A stretch of 64,000 nucleotides of DNA from Sphingobium sp. AP49. GTDB taxonomy: Bacteria > Pseudomonadota > Alphaproteobacteria > Sphingomonadales > Sphingomonadaceae. The stretch lies in NCBI RefSeq assembly GCF_000281715.2, contig NZ_CP124576.1:1433501-1497500 (forward strand), written 5' to 3'. The position numbers and the translations under genes were made by a program. How positions within the stretch are numbered: the stretch's first letter is position 1; each line of letters starts with the position of its first letter. Under the pieces are notes generated by a model, which was not told where the DNA came from, did no database searches, and saw only the letters and a list, made by a program, of their open reading frames with translations. Below are positions 28,955 to 37,261 of this stretch, piece by piece.

Positions 28955-30687
28955 AGTGCTGTCCTGTTACGCCAACGCTGATTTTCCTTGCCTGTGCCAG
29001 CGTCGGCGCGCTGATCGCCATGCCCGCCGCCGCGCAGGATTTCCGCCGCGTCGTGCCCAAACTGCCGCCGGCAACGCCCCCCACGCCGGTGACCGTGCCG
29101 GATGAAGCCGTGCCGACCGGTCTGGACCAGAGCGTGCTGCTATCCGATCTCAAGGGCGTGGTCTTCGTCAACGGCACTGCCGCGGTGCAGGCGGGTGGTG
29201 TCGCCCCGGCGGACGTCCCTGGCGGTGTAGCCGCCCGCGATCTGCCACTGCTGGCGAACGCAGATTTCGCTGCGCGCGTTCAGCCCTATCTAGGCCGCCC
29301 GTTGACACGGGCGGATATGGAGGCGATCGCCCAGCTGGCGCGCGATGCCTATCGCGACGCCGAACAACCCTTCATGGAAGTCAGCGTGCCGCCGCAAAAT
29401 GTGCAAAGCGGCGTCGTCCAGTTCGTGGTCACCCCTTATCATGTCGGCACGGTCAATGTGACGGGAAACCGCCATTTCTCGACCCGACTGATCCAGGGCA
29501 TGGGCGATCTCAAGCCCGGACAGCCGCTCAGCCTGCCGCGCATGCGCAAGGCGCTGGACGATTATAACCAGAATCCGTTTCTGACCATCAATGCCATTGC
29601 CAGCCCCGGCGACAGTACCGGAGCGACGGACATCAATCTGGAAGCGAAGGACCGATTCCCGCTGCGTGCCTACGCCGGTTACGACAATCAGGGGACGCCG
29701 CTGCTGGGCCGGGACGAATGGTATGTCGGCCTCAACTGGGGCAATGTGCTCGGATCGGGCATGATCCTGTCCTATCAGTTCACCCGCAGTTTCGAGGGGC
29801 ATTATACCTCGCATTCGGCGAGCAATGTCATTCCGCTCGGCCCGGACGACCGGATATTGCTGTTCGGGGCTTATGCGACCCAGCAACCCGATCTGGGCGA
29901 GATATTCGACAGCAAGGGCCATTCGGGTCAGATCAGCGGACGCTGGGCGCATGACCTGCCCGGGTCGGATATCATCAAGCATAATATTCAGATTGGCGTC
30001 GATTATAAGCGGACCGACAATAATCTCGATTTCCTGGGCTTCCGTGTGCTCGACACGGCGGTGGAGGTCTTTCAGATTCCGATCACCTATAGCGGCACCT
30101 TCATCGACAATGGCGGACGCACGGTGGTGGAAGCGACGGTGGTTTTCTCGCCTGGCGACGTCACACCGCATAATGACGATGCTTCGCTGAATCAGTTGGT
30201 CCCTTTTTCCAACGCGACCTATGGCTATTGGCGACTGTCCGCGACGCGTACGACCTTTTTGGGCAGCGATGTCAGCTGGGTGGCGCGCGCCATGTTCCAG
30301 GGGGCAACCGGCAATCTTCCCTATAGCGAGCAACTGAGCGGAGGCGGCATCGGCAGCGTGCGCGGCTATGATCCCAATACGGCGATGGGCAGTGAGGGGC
30401 TAATCCTGAGTTCGGAAATCCGCAGCCCCGCCTTCAGCCTGCTTGGTGACAAGGCGGACGACCATCTGCAGTTTGGTATATTCGCCGACTATGCCCGGCT
30501 ATGGCAGCGCAAGCCTTATCCCGACCTGCCGCATGCGGACGAGATCGCCAGTGTCGGCTTCAACGTCAATTATACGGTCGGTCGCTATCTCGACCTGCAG
30601 TTGCAGGTCGGCCAGCAGTTGATGAATGCGCCGTTCAACGATGACAAGAAGATGCGAGCATCGGTCATCGCGACGGTAGGATTCTAG
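28951..30687 (+). CDS. TpsB-type outer-membrane secretion protein (ShlB/FhaC family)
   Basis: 578 residues from a GTG that overlaps the tpsA stop (GTGA), so translation is coupled. A signal peptide (LIFLACASVGALIAMPAAAQ) and a proline-rich linker are followed by two POTRA domains, about 67-163 and 165-222 (VGTVNVTGNRHFS opens the second). A 16-strand barrel follows with the L6 motif VRGYDP at 470-475 and a terminal Phe. It should bind the TPS domain of the adjacent adhesin in the periplasm and translocate it to the surface. The open frame upstream of the GTG lies inside tpsA and is not used. The stop codon is supplied by the repeat element that follows. Confidence 0.93.
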   Translation: MKCCPVTPTLIFLACASVGALIAMPAAAQDFRRVVPKLPPATPPTPVTVPDEAVPTGLDQSVLLSDLKGVVFVNGTAAVQAGGVAPADVPGGVAARDLPLLANADFAARVQPYLGRPLTRADMEAIAQLARDAYRDAEQPFMEVSVPPQNVQSGVVQFVVTPYHVGTVNVTGNRHFSTRLIQGMGDLKPGQPLSLPRMRKALDDYNQNPFLTINAIASPGDSTGATDINLEAKDRFPLRAYAGYDNQGTPLLGRDEWYVGLNWGNVLGSGMILSYQFTRSFEGHYTSHSASNVIPLGPDDRILLFGAYATQQPDLGEIFDSKGHSGQISGRWAHDLPGSDIIKHNIQIGVDYKRTDNNLDFLGFRVLDTAVEVFQIPITYSGTFIDNGGRTVVEATVVFSPGDVTPHNDDASLNQLVPFSNATYGYWRLSATRTTFLGSDVSWVARAMFQGATGNLPYSEQLSGGGIGSVRGYDPNTAMGSEGLILSSEIRSPAFSLLGDKADDHLQFGIFADYARLWQRKPYPDLPHADEIASVGFNVNYTVGRYLDLQLQVGQQLMNAPFNDDKKMRASVIATVGF

Positions 30688-30790
30688 AGCATTTTCGAAG
30701 CAGATGGCATCATCTGCTGGCTCGGAAAATGCGGAAAACAAAAGAAAAATAGAGCGTGATCCGATTCGGTATGAACGGATTGCGCTCTAG
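30684..30790. repeat. 107-bp MITE-like palindromic element between convergent genes
   Basis: The element is bounded by CTAGAGC (30684-30690) and GCTCTAG (30784-30790), a perfect terminal inverted repeat. Inside are two hairpins: GCATTTTC...GAAAATGC (30689-30732, with AGCAGATG/CATCTGCT nested inside) and a 13-bp stem with two G-U pairs (30751-30763 with 30776-30788). An A-rich spacer lies between them. Its ends form the TAG stop codons of tpsB and, on the other strand, of the LysR gene. The hairpins probably also act as a bidirectional terminator. No protein is encoded. Confidence 0.75.
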
Positions 30791-31665
30791 GCGCCAGGCC
30801 TGAACGCAACGGTGGCCAGCATCTCCAATATGAGCGGGGGGGTATCACGCACAGCGGCGGCGCGCGGGCCGAACAACAGCCCCACCGTCCGCCGCTCGCC
30901 AAAGTCGCGCAGCGTTGCCCGGGCCATGCCGGGCCAGCCATGGCCGTCCGGCATCACCGTGACGCCCAGGCCCGCCGCCACCATCTGCATCACCCGCTCG
31001 TCGTTGGTCGAGCGATAGGCAAAATGCGGGCGGATGCCGCGATCGACGAAATAGCGGCTGGTCGCCGACAGCGCCTCGCAATGGCGGCGCACGATCATCG
31101 TCTCGCCGGCCAGTTCCTCCGCCGCGATCGTCTCGCGCCCGGCGAGGCGATGATCGGCGGGCAGGGCCAGGCCATAGCCTTCCTCGGCCAGAATCCGGGC
31201 GGCATAGCGTTCCTCCGCCCCCGGCCGCACCAACGTCAGCGCCACGTCGATCCGCTCGGCATCCAGGCGCCCCAGCAATTCGCGCTCCGATCCCGGAATG
31301 AACTCCACCCGGCCGCGCGCCTCGGCCGGGCAGGCGGCGACCGCTGCCGCCACCGGCGCACCGGCGATGCTGGTCAGCAGGCCGATGCGCAGCGTCTGTA
31401 TCTCAGCTGCCTGCGCGCCGGCCTGTTCGGCCAGGTTGAACTCGCGCTCGATCCGCCGGGCGTGGCTCAGCAGGCGACTGCCCGCCTCGGTCAGTTCCAC
31501 GCGTTGGTTGCTGCGCAGGAACAAAGGCGCGCCGACCGCCTGTTCCAGCTTGGCGATGCCGACCGACAGGGTCGGCTGCGACACCAGGCAATGTGCCGCC
31601 GCACGGGAGAAATTGCCCTGGTCCACGACCGCCAGGAAATAGCGCAGCAGATAGCGTTCGATCAT
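30787..31665 (-). CDS. LysR-family transcriptional regulator
   Basis: 292 residues. The winged helix-turn-helix is at about 5-62: YFLAVVDQGNFSRAAAHCLV, SQPTLSVGIAKLEQ, and LFLRSNQRVELTEAG. A periplasmic-binding-protein-like effector domain runs from about 90 to 290. It is divergent from the isovaleryl-CoA dehydrogenase gene with 85 bases between start codons, the usual position of a regulator of the neighbouring pathway, so leucine or isovalerate catabolism is the likely target. Liu clusters in pseudomonads use a MerR-type LiuR, so this would be a different type of control. Its stop codon comes from the MITE-like element. Confidence 0.9.
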   Translation of the reverse strand: MIERYLLRYFLAVVDQGNFSRAAAHCLVSQPTLSVGIAKLEQAVGAPLFLRSNQRVELTEAGSRLLSHARRIEREFNLAEQAGAQAAEIQTLRIGLLTSIAGAPVAAAVAACPAEARGRVEFIPGSERELLGRLDAERIDVALTLVRPGAEERYAARILAEEGYGLALPADHRLAGRETIAAEELAGETMIVRRHCEALSATSRYFVDRGIRPHFAYRSTNDERVMQMVAAGLGVTVMPDGHGWPGMARATLRDFGERRTVGLLFGPRAAAVRDTPPLILEMLATVAFRPGA

Positions 31666-31678
31666 AGATGGAAACTAT
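31664..31678. promoter_or_regulatory. LysR-type box (ATAG-N7-CTAT)
   Basis: An interrupted palindrome that fits the T-N11-A rule for LysR regulators. It overlaps the start codon of the LysR gene and lies about 73 bases upstream of the dehydrogenase start. That is the expected place for autorepression and divergent activation. Confidence 0.45.
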
Positions 31679-31750
31679 ACATTCCTGCCCGTGGTTTCAA
31701 TTTTTCCCTTGCCGCGTTCAGGGCTAGGATACGGCGCAGGAGAGATGCCA

Positions 31751-32896
31751 ATGAGTGATTTCGATTTCGCCCTGGGTGAGCATGCGGACATGATCCGCGA
31801 AAGCACCGCCCGTTTCGCCGCCGATCATATCGCCCCGCTGGCGGCAGAGATCGACGCCAAGGACTGGTTTCCCCGCGACCTGTGGCCCGCCATGGGCGCG
31901 CTTGGCCTGCACGGCATCACCGTGGATGAGGCGGATGGCGGCCTGGGCCTGGGTTATCTGGAGCATGTGGTGGCGCAGGAGGAAGTGGCGCGGGCCTCCG
32001 CCTCCATAGGTCTCAGCTATGGCGCGCATTCCAATCTCTGCGTCAACCAGATCCGCCGCTGGGGCAATGACGCGCAGAAGGCGCGCTATCTGCCCAAGCT
32101 GATTTCCGGCGAGCATGTCGGCAGCCTTGCCATGTCGGAGGCTGGCGCCGGGTCCGATGTCGTGTCGATGAAGCTGAAGGCCGAGAAGAAGGGCGATCGC
32201 TACGTCCTCAACGGCACGAAGTTCTGGATCACCAATGCGACCGAGGCCGACACGCTGGTCGTCTATGCCAAGACCGGCGAGGGCTCCAAGGGCATCACCA
32301 CCTTCCTGATCGAGAAGGGCTATAAAGGCTTTTCGATCGGCCAGAAGATCGACAAGGTCGGCATGCGCGGCAGCCCGACCGCCGAACTGGTGTTCGACGA
32401 TTGCGAAGTGCCCGAAGAGAATATCATGGGGCCGCTCAACGGCGGCGCGGGCGTGCTGATGTCGGGCCTCGACTATGAGCGCACCGTGCTTGCCGGCATC
32501 CAGCTCGGCATCATGCAGGCCTGCCTCGACACGGTGCTGCCCTATGTCCGCGAGCGCAGGCAGTTCGGCAAGCCGATCGGCGCGTTCCAGCTGATGCAGG
32601 CCAAGGTCGCCGACATGTATGTCGCGCTCAACAGTGCGCGCGCCTATGTCTATGCCGTGGCGCGCGCCTGCGACGCGGGCAAGGCCACACGCTTCGACGC
32701 GGCCGGCGCCATCCTGCTCGCCAGCGAAAATGCGATGAAGGTCGCGCTGGAAGCGGTGCAGGCGCTGGGCGGCGCGGGTTACACGAAGGACTGGCCGGTC
32801 GAGCGTTATATGCGCGACGCCAAATTGCTCGACATTGGTGCCGGCACCAACGAGATCCGCCGGATGCTGATCGGCCGCGAACTGATCGGCGCGTGA
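31751..32896 (+). CDS. liuA: Isovaleryl-CoA dehydrogenase
   Basis: 381 residues. It oxidises isovaleryl-CoA to 3-methylcrotonyl-CoA with FAD and passes electrons to ETF. Acyl-CoA dehydrogenase signatures are [22 protein letters not shown], and the C-terminal [17 protein letters not shown]. The catalytic base of this subfamily, a glutamate in the helix G motif [11 protein letters not shown], is present as Glu243. That placement separates isovaleryl-CoA dehydrogenases from most other acyl-CoA dehydrogenases. The ATG at 31751 is chosen because AGGAG lies eight bases upstream; an ATG six bases earlier would be too close to it. First gene of the leucine cluster. Confidence 0.92.
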   Translation: MSDFDFALGEHADMIRESTARFAADHIAPLAAEIDAKDWFPRDLWPAMGALGLHGITVDEADGGLGLGYLEHVVAQEEVARASASIGLSYGAHSNLCVNQIRRWGNDAQKARYLPKLISGEHVGSLAMSEAGAGSDVVSMKLKAEKKGDRYVLNGTKFWITNATEADTLVVYAKTGEGSKGITTFLIEKGYKGFSIGQKIDKVGMRGSPTAELVFDDCEVPEENIMGPLNGGAGVLMSGLDYERTVLAGIQLGIMQACLDTVLPYVRERRQFGKPIGAFQLMQAKVADMYVALNSARAYVYAVARACDAGKATRFDAAGAILLASENAMKVALEAVQALGGAGYTKDWPVERYMRDAKLLDIGAGTNEIRRMLIGRELIGA

Positions 32897-32897
32897 T

Positions 32898-33236
32898 TCA
32901 GCTCCGCCCGACGAACAGGAAGCCGACCGCCGCCATGATGCAGGCAAAGGCGGCCGCGTGGCGCCAATGGAGCGGCTCGCCCAACACCGTCACCATGAAG
33001 ATGCCGAAGATCACGAGGGCGATGGCTTCCTGCGCGATCTTGAGTTGTCCGGCGGACCAGCCATGGGCAAAGCCGATGCGGTTGGCGGGCACCGCCAGGC
33101 AATATTCGACGAAGGCGATCGCCCAGCTGATCAGGATGACCAGCATCAGCGGTTTGTTCATGCCGCCCTTGAGGTGCCAGTACCAGGCGGTGGTCATGAA
33201 CAGGTTGGAGAGGATGAGGAGAATGATGGTGGGCAT
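32898..33236 (-). CDS. DUF486 (DMT-superfamily) small membrane protein
   Basis: 112 residues with four hydrophobic helices. The pattern [12 protein letters not shown], then [17 protein letters not shown] and a C-terminal GVGF-like FLFVGRS, is typical of DUF486, a small drug/metabolite-transporter relative without known substrate. It sits on the strand opposite to the catabolic genes, with its stop one base from the liuA stop and its start 39 bases from liuB. It therefore splits liuA from liuB, and liuB must have its own promoter within or just upstream of this gene. Confidence 0.8.
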   Translation of the reverse strand: MPTIILLILSNLFMTTAWYWHLKGGMNKPLMLVILISWAIAFVEYCLAVPANRIGFAHGWSAGQLKIAQEAIALVIFGIFMVTVLGEPLHWRHAAAFACIMAAVGFLFVGRS

Positions 33237-33275
33237 ATCTGCTCTGTGGCACGCGGACGCCGGGAAGGCGAGGGC

Positions 33276-34877
33276 ATGAGCGCACCGGTTCTGGACAGCA
33301 AGCTGTCACCCGATGGCGAAGGCTTTCGCGCCAATGCCGCGCATAATCGCGCGCTGGCGGAGGAATTGCGCGCCAAGGTTGCCGACGCGGCCTTGGGCGG
33401 ATCGCCGGCGGCGCGGGACAAGCACACCGGACGCGGCAAGCTGCTCCCCCGCGACCGCGTCGAGCGGTTGCTCGATCCCGGCTCGCCCTTCCTGGAGATC
33501 GGCCAGCTCGCCGCCACTGGCCAATATGGCGACGAGGTGCCCGGCGCCGGCATGATTGCCGGCATCGGCCGGGTGTCGGGGCGCCAGGTGATGATCGCCT
33601 GCAATGACGCCACGGTGAAGGGCGGCACTTACTATCCCGTCACGGTGAAGAAGCATCTGCGCGCGCAGGAAATCGCGCTCGAAAACCGGCTGCCGTGCGT
33701 CTATCTGGTCGACAGTGGCGGCGCCAACCTGTCCAACCAGGCGGAGGTTTTCCCCGATCGCGACCATTTCGGCCGCATCTTCTACAATCAGGCGAACCTG
33801 TCGGCGCGCGGCATTCCGCAGATCGCCTGCGTCATGGGCAGTTGCACCGCCGGCGGCGCCTATGTTCCGGCGATGTCGGACGAGACGGTGATCGTCCGCA
33901 ACCAGGGCACCATCTTTCTCGCCGGCCCGCCGCTGGTGCAGGCGGCGACCGGTGAGGTCATCAGCTCGGAGGATCTGGGCGGCGGCGACCTGCATGGCCG
34001 CAAGTCGGGCGTGGTCGATCATGTCGCGGACAGTGACGAGCATGCGCTGTCGATCGTGCGCGACATCGTCTCGACCCTGCAGCCCGACCGCCAGAGCGAC
34101 CTCAACCTGCGCGACCCGCGCCCGCCGAAGTGCGATCCGGCCGATCTCTATGGCATCATCCCCCAGGATGTGCGCGCGCCCTATGATGTGCGCGAAGTGA
34201 TTGCGCGGATCGTCGACGGCAGCGAATTTCACGAGTTCAAGCCGCTCTACGGCACCACGCTGGTCTGCGGCTTTGCCCATATCTGGGGCATGCCGGTGGC
34301 GATCCTGGCGAACAACGGCGTGCTGTTCAGCGAAAGCGCGCAGAAGGGCGCCCATTTCATCGAGCTGGCCTGCCAGCGGCGCATTCCCCTGCTGTTCCTC
34401 CAGAATATCTCCGGCTTCATGGTCGGCGGCAAATATGAGGCGGAGGGGATCGCCAAGCATGGCGCCAAGCTGGTGACGGCGGTGGCCACGGCACAGGTGC
34501 CCAAGGTGACCGTGCTGATCGGCGGCAGCTTCGGCGCGGGCAATTACGGCATGTGTGGCCGCGCCTATCAGCCGCGCTTCCTCTTCACCTGGCCCAATAG
34601 CCGGATCAGCGTGATGGGTGGCGAGCAGGCGGCGAGCGTGCTGGCGACCGTCCACCGCGACGCCGCCAAATGGACGCCGGAACAGGCCGAAGCCTTCAAG
34701 GCGCCGGTGCGCCAGAAATATGAGGATGAAGGCAATCCCTATTTCGCAACCTCGCGCCTGTGGGACGACGGCGTGATCGACCCGGCCCAGACCCGCGACG
34801 TGCTCGGGTTGGCCTTCGCCGCCGCGCTCAATGCGCCAGTCGACGATCGCGCGCAGTTCGGCGTGTTCCGGATGTGA
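33276..34877 (+). CDS. liuB: 3-Methylcrotonyl-CoA carboxylase, beta (carboxyltransferase) subunit
   Basis: 533 residues, the usual length. It transfers the carboxyl group from biotin to 3-methylcrotonyl-CoA, giving 3-methylglutaconyl-CoA. Features are [30 protein letters not shown] near the N-terminus (each half family-typical), [19 protein letters not shown] as the acyl-CoA oxyanion hole of the N-terminal crotonase half, and [12 protein letters not shown] and [11 protein letters not shown] in the C-terminal half. The start at 33276 has GGAAGGCGAGGG upstream. It needs the LiuD subunit, encoded after the REP/GIY-YIG insertion. Confidence 0.93.
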   Translation: MSAPVLDSKLSPDGEGFRANAAHNRALAEELRAKVADAALGGSPAARDKHTGRGKLLPRDRVERLLDPGSPFLEIGQLAATGQYGDEVPGAGMIAGIGRVSGRQVMIACNDATVKGGTYYPVTVKKHLRAQEIALENRLPCVYLVDSGGANLSNQAEVFPDRDHFGRIFYNQANLSARGIPQIACVMGSCTAGGAYVPAMSDETVIVRNQGTIFLAGPPLVQAATGEVISSEDLGGGDLHGRKSGVVDHVADSDEHALSIVRDIVSTLQPDRQSDLNLRDPRPPKCDPADLYGIIPQDVRAPYDVREVIARIVDGSEFHEFKPLYGTTLVCGFAHIWGMPVAILANNGVLFSESAQKGAHFIELACQRRIPLLFLQNISGFMVGGKYEAEGIAKHGAKLVTAVATAQVPKVTVLIGGSFGAGNYGMCGRAYQPRFLFTWPNSRISVMGGEQAASVLATVHRDAAKWTPEQAEAFKAPVRQKYEDEGNPYFATSRLWDDGVIDPAQTRDVLGLAFAAALNAPVDDRAQFGVFRM

Positions 34878-34954
34878 TCGGGGTGGCGGAAAGGATGCTC
34901 CCTTCATTCCTCGCCGAGTTCGCCTCGGGGAGGGGGACCGCCTCTCGCTCCCTC

Positions 34955-34983
34955 CGTCATGCTGAACTTGTTTCAGCATCCAT
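34955..34983. repeat. REP-like palindrome, left copy
   Basis: A 29-base unit whose core, ATGCTGAA-CTTGT-TTCAGCAT, is a perfect 8-bp stem with a 5-nt loop. It is an exact inverted copy of 35314-35342. It lies 77 bases after the liuB stop, and its right half encodes the last two residues and the TGA stop of the GIY-YIG gene on the opposite strand. Confidence 0.85.
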
Positions 34984-35290
34984 CGGGGGGCAAGGCTGGA
35001 AGCCCGATGGCGGGCGCAAGGTCCGCCCAACACGGATTGTCGCTCTCGATCAGGTTGATCTTCCATTGCCGGTGCCAGCGCTTGAGTTGCTTCTCGCGCA
35101 GGATGGCGGCCTCCATGCTGCCGAACATCTCGAACCGGACGAGGCGATGGACAGCATGGCGGCTAGTGAAACCGGCAATGCTATCGGTGCGATGCTGGTA
35201 AAGTCTGCCGACAAGGTCGGACGTTACGCCGATGTAGAGCGTGCCATAGGGCTTGCTGCTCAAAATATAGACGCAAGGCTGTCTTTCCAT
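34973..35290 (-). CDS. GIY-YIG nuclease-domain protein flanked by inverted REP repeats
   Basis: 105 residues, the minimal single-domain size (COG2827-like). The GIY position reads VYIL (7-10), the YIG position LYIG (18-21), and the catalytic Arg is Arg29 in DLVGRLYQHR. The metal-binding Glu is Glu66 in AAILREKQLKRW, and Asn79 and the NPCWADL end are also family-typical, so the active site looks intact. The domain should nick or cut DNA. The start at 35290 gives a compact domain; an in-frame ATG at 35338, inside the right REP copy, would add 16 residues encoded by the repeat. The stop codon is inside the left REP copy. It lies antisense between the two carboxylase genes. Confidence 0.85.
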   Translation of the reverse strand: MERQPCVYILSSKPYGTLYIGVTSDLVGRLYQHRTDSIAGFTSRHAVHRLVRFEMFGSMEAAILREKQLKRWHRQWKINLIESDNPCWADLAPAIGLPALPPDGC

Positions 35291-35313
35291 CGCAATGCCC
35301 AGCCTGCGGCGAA

Positions 35314-35342
35314 ATGGATGCTGAAACAAGTTCAGCATGACG
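35314..35342. repeat. REP-like palindrome, right copy
   Basis: An exact inverted copy of the unit at 34955-34983, with the same 8-bp stem and 5-nt loop. It lies 24 bases before the GIY-YIG start and 16 bases before the liuD GTG. Its CATG gives in-frame ATG codons in both directions: 35337 for liuD and 35338 for the nuclease. Confidence 0.85.
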
Positions 35343-35357
35343 AATTGGGAGACTGTG

Positions 35358-37199
35358 GTGCTTGAATCCCTCCTCATCGCCAATCGTGGCGAAATTGCCT
35401 GTCGGGTGATCCGCACCGCGCGACGGCTGGGTATCCGCACGATCGCGGTCTATTCCGATGCCGATGCCGACGCGCTGCATGTGCGCGAGGCGGACGAGGC
35501 GGTGCATATCGGCCCGTCGCCGGTACGCGAATCCTATCTGGTCGGCGACCGCATTATCGCGACAGCGAAAGCGACAGGGGCACAGGCGATTCACCCCGGC
35601 TATGGCTTCCTGTCGGAAAATGCCGAGTTCGCGCAGGCGGTGATCGACGCGGGCCTGATCTGGGTCGGTCCCAACCCGTCCTCCATCACTGCCATGGGCC
35701 TGAAGGACGCGGCCAAGAAACTGATGCAGGATGCCGGCGTCCCCACCACGCCCGGCTATCTGGGCGAAGACCAGTCGCCCGAGCGGCTGGCGGCGGAGGC
35801 CGAGGCGATCGGCTATCCTGTCCTTATCAAGGCGGTCGCCGGCGGCGGCGGCAAGGGCATGCGCAAGGTCGATGCCGCCGCTGACTTCGCTGACGCCTTA
35901 TTGTCCTGCCGGCGCGAGGCGGCGTCCAGCTTCGGCAACGACCAGGTGCTGCTGGAAAAATGGATCACCAACCCGCGCCATGTCGAGGTGCAGGTGTTCG
36001 GCGACCGCCACGGTAATGTCGTCCACCTGTTCGAGCGCGACTGTTCGCTCCAGCGTCGCCACCAGAAGGTGATCGAGGAAGCGCCCGCGCCGGGCATGGA
36101 TGAAGCGACCCGCGCGGCCGTGTGCCAGGCGGCGGTCAATGCGGCCAAGGCGGTCGACTATGTCGGCGCCGGCACGATCGAGTTCATTGCCGATGGCTCG
36201 GATGGGCTGCGTGCCGACCGCATCTGGTTCATGGAGATGAACACCCGGCTTCAGGTCGAACATCCCGTGACCGAGGAGATTACCGGCCAGGATCTGGTCG
36301 AATGGCAGTTGCGGGTCGCGTCGGGCGAACCGCTGCCCCGGACGCAGGATCAACTGTCGATCAATGGCTGGGCGATGGAAGCGCGCCTCTATGCCGAGGA
36401 TCCGGTCAAGGGCTTCCTGCCCTCGATCGGCACGCTCGACACGTTCGAACTGGGCAGCGGCGCGCGCATCGACACCGGCGTCGAGGAAGGGGCGGCCATT
36501 TCGCCCTATTATGATCCAATGATCGCCAAGGTCATCGCCCATGGCGACACGCGCGACGCGGCGCGGCTGCGGCTGGCGGCGGCGCTTGATGATACGGTGA
36601 TCTGGCCGCTGCGCACCAATGCGGGCTTTCTGGTCAAGGCGCTGGAGAATGCGGATTTCGCGGCGGCCCGGCTCGACACCGGCCTGATCGCGCGTGAGGG
36701 CGATGCGCTGTTGCCGCCGGCCGATCCGTCCGACGCGGCACTGGCCGATGCGGCCGGGGCGCTGACGCCGGGCGGGGCGCTGGCGGGCTTCCGCCTCAAT
36801 GCGCCGGTCCGGGCGGAGGCGAATTTCCTGCTGAACGGCCATCCCCATGCCGTGCGCTATGATCCGCGTCTGGGCGACGCCCGGCCGCTGGAAGATGTGC
36901 TGATTGCCGAGGGCGGGCAGGTCTGGGAAATGACGCCCTGGCGTGTTGCCGGTGGCGCTGGCGGTGCCGCATCCGACGGCGCGATCCTGTCGCCCATGCC
37001 CGGCCGCATCATTGCCGTGGCGGTGACGGCGGGGCAGGCGGTGATCAAGGGGCAGAAGCTGCTGACGCTGGAGGCGATGAAGATGGAGCATAGCCTGGTT
37101 GCGCCGTTCGACGGCGTGGTCGCAGACCTGAACGCGGCCGAGGGCGGGCAGGTGAGCGAGGGCGTGCTGCTGGCCCGGATAGATCAGGCCGAGGGCTGA
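35358..37199 (+). CDS. liuD: 3-Methylcrotonyl-CoA carboxylase, alpha (biotin carboxylase/carrier) subunit
   Basis: 613 residues. The biotin carboxylase domain (about 1-445) opens LLIANRGEIACRVIRTARRLG and has the ATP-grasp loop AVAGGGGKGMRKV, the RDCSLQRRHQKVIEEAPAP-type block (here ERDCSLQRRHQK) and the MNTRLQVEHPVTE motif. The C-terminal biotin carrier domain has EAMKMEHS with the biotinyl lysine at Lys575. It carboxylates its own biotin with bicarbonate and ATP for LiuB. I prefer the GTG at 35358, six bases after GGGAG. A GTG at 35355 and an ATG at 35337, which lies inside the REP repeat, are alternatives. Confidence 0.93.
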   Translation: MLESLLIANRGEIACRVIRTARRLGIRTIAVYSDADADALHVREADEAVHIGPSPVRESYLVGDRIIATAKATGAQAIHPGYGFLSENAEFAQAVIDAGLIWVGPNPSSITAMGLKDAAKKLMQDAGVPTTPGYLGEDQSPERLAAEAEAIGYPVLIKAVAGGGGKGMRKVDAAADFADALLSCRREAASSFGNDQVLLEKWITNPRHVEVQVFGDRHGNVVHLFERDCSLQRRHQKVIEEAPAPGMDEATRAAVCQAAVNAAKAVDYVGAGTIEFIADGSDGLRADRIWFMEMNTRLQVEHPVTEEITGQDLVEWQLRVASGEPLPRTQDQLSINGWAMEARLYAEDPVKGFLPSIGTLDTFELGSGARIDTGVEEGAAISPYYDPMIAKVIAHGDTRDAARLRLAAALDDTVIWPLRTNAGFLVKALENADFAAARLDTGLIAREGDALLPPADPSDAALADAAGALTPGGALAGFRLNAPVRAEANFLLNGHPHAVRYDPRLGDARPLEDVLIAEGGQVWEMTPWRVAGGAGGAASDGAILSPMPGRIIAVAVTAGQAVIKGQKLLTLEAMKMEHSLVAPFDGVVADLNAAEGGQVSEGVLLARIDQAEG

Positions 37200-37226
37200 G
37201 CCGATCCGGCTTCATGGAATGATAAT

Positions 37227-37240
37227 TGCACTATTGTGCA
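37227..37240. promoter_or_regulatory. Inverted repeat TGCAC-TATT-GTGCA upstream of the MaoC gene
   Basis: A perfect 5-bp inverted repeat in an unusually AT-rich 60-base gap between liuD and the hydratase gene, ending 21 bases before the start codon. It is a plausible operator for an internal promoter. The bound protein is unknown. Confidence 0.4.
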
Positions 37241-37261
37241 TATTTATATAAAGGGCGACAT

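Noticed and set aside
34760..35365. Frames reading WMLKQVQHD or MLNLFQHP through the REP units as proteins
   Set aside because: These are translations of the repeat itself. Only the GIY-YIG frame has a conserved domain, so the repeat-derived extensions are not annotated as separate genes.
37226..37243. NtrC-type site before the MaoC gene
   Set aside because: The TGCAC half-sites are too close (14 bp in all instead of 17) and there is no -24/-12 sigma-54 promoter.
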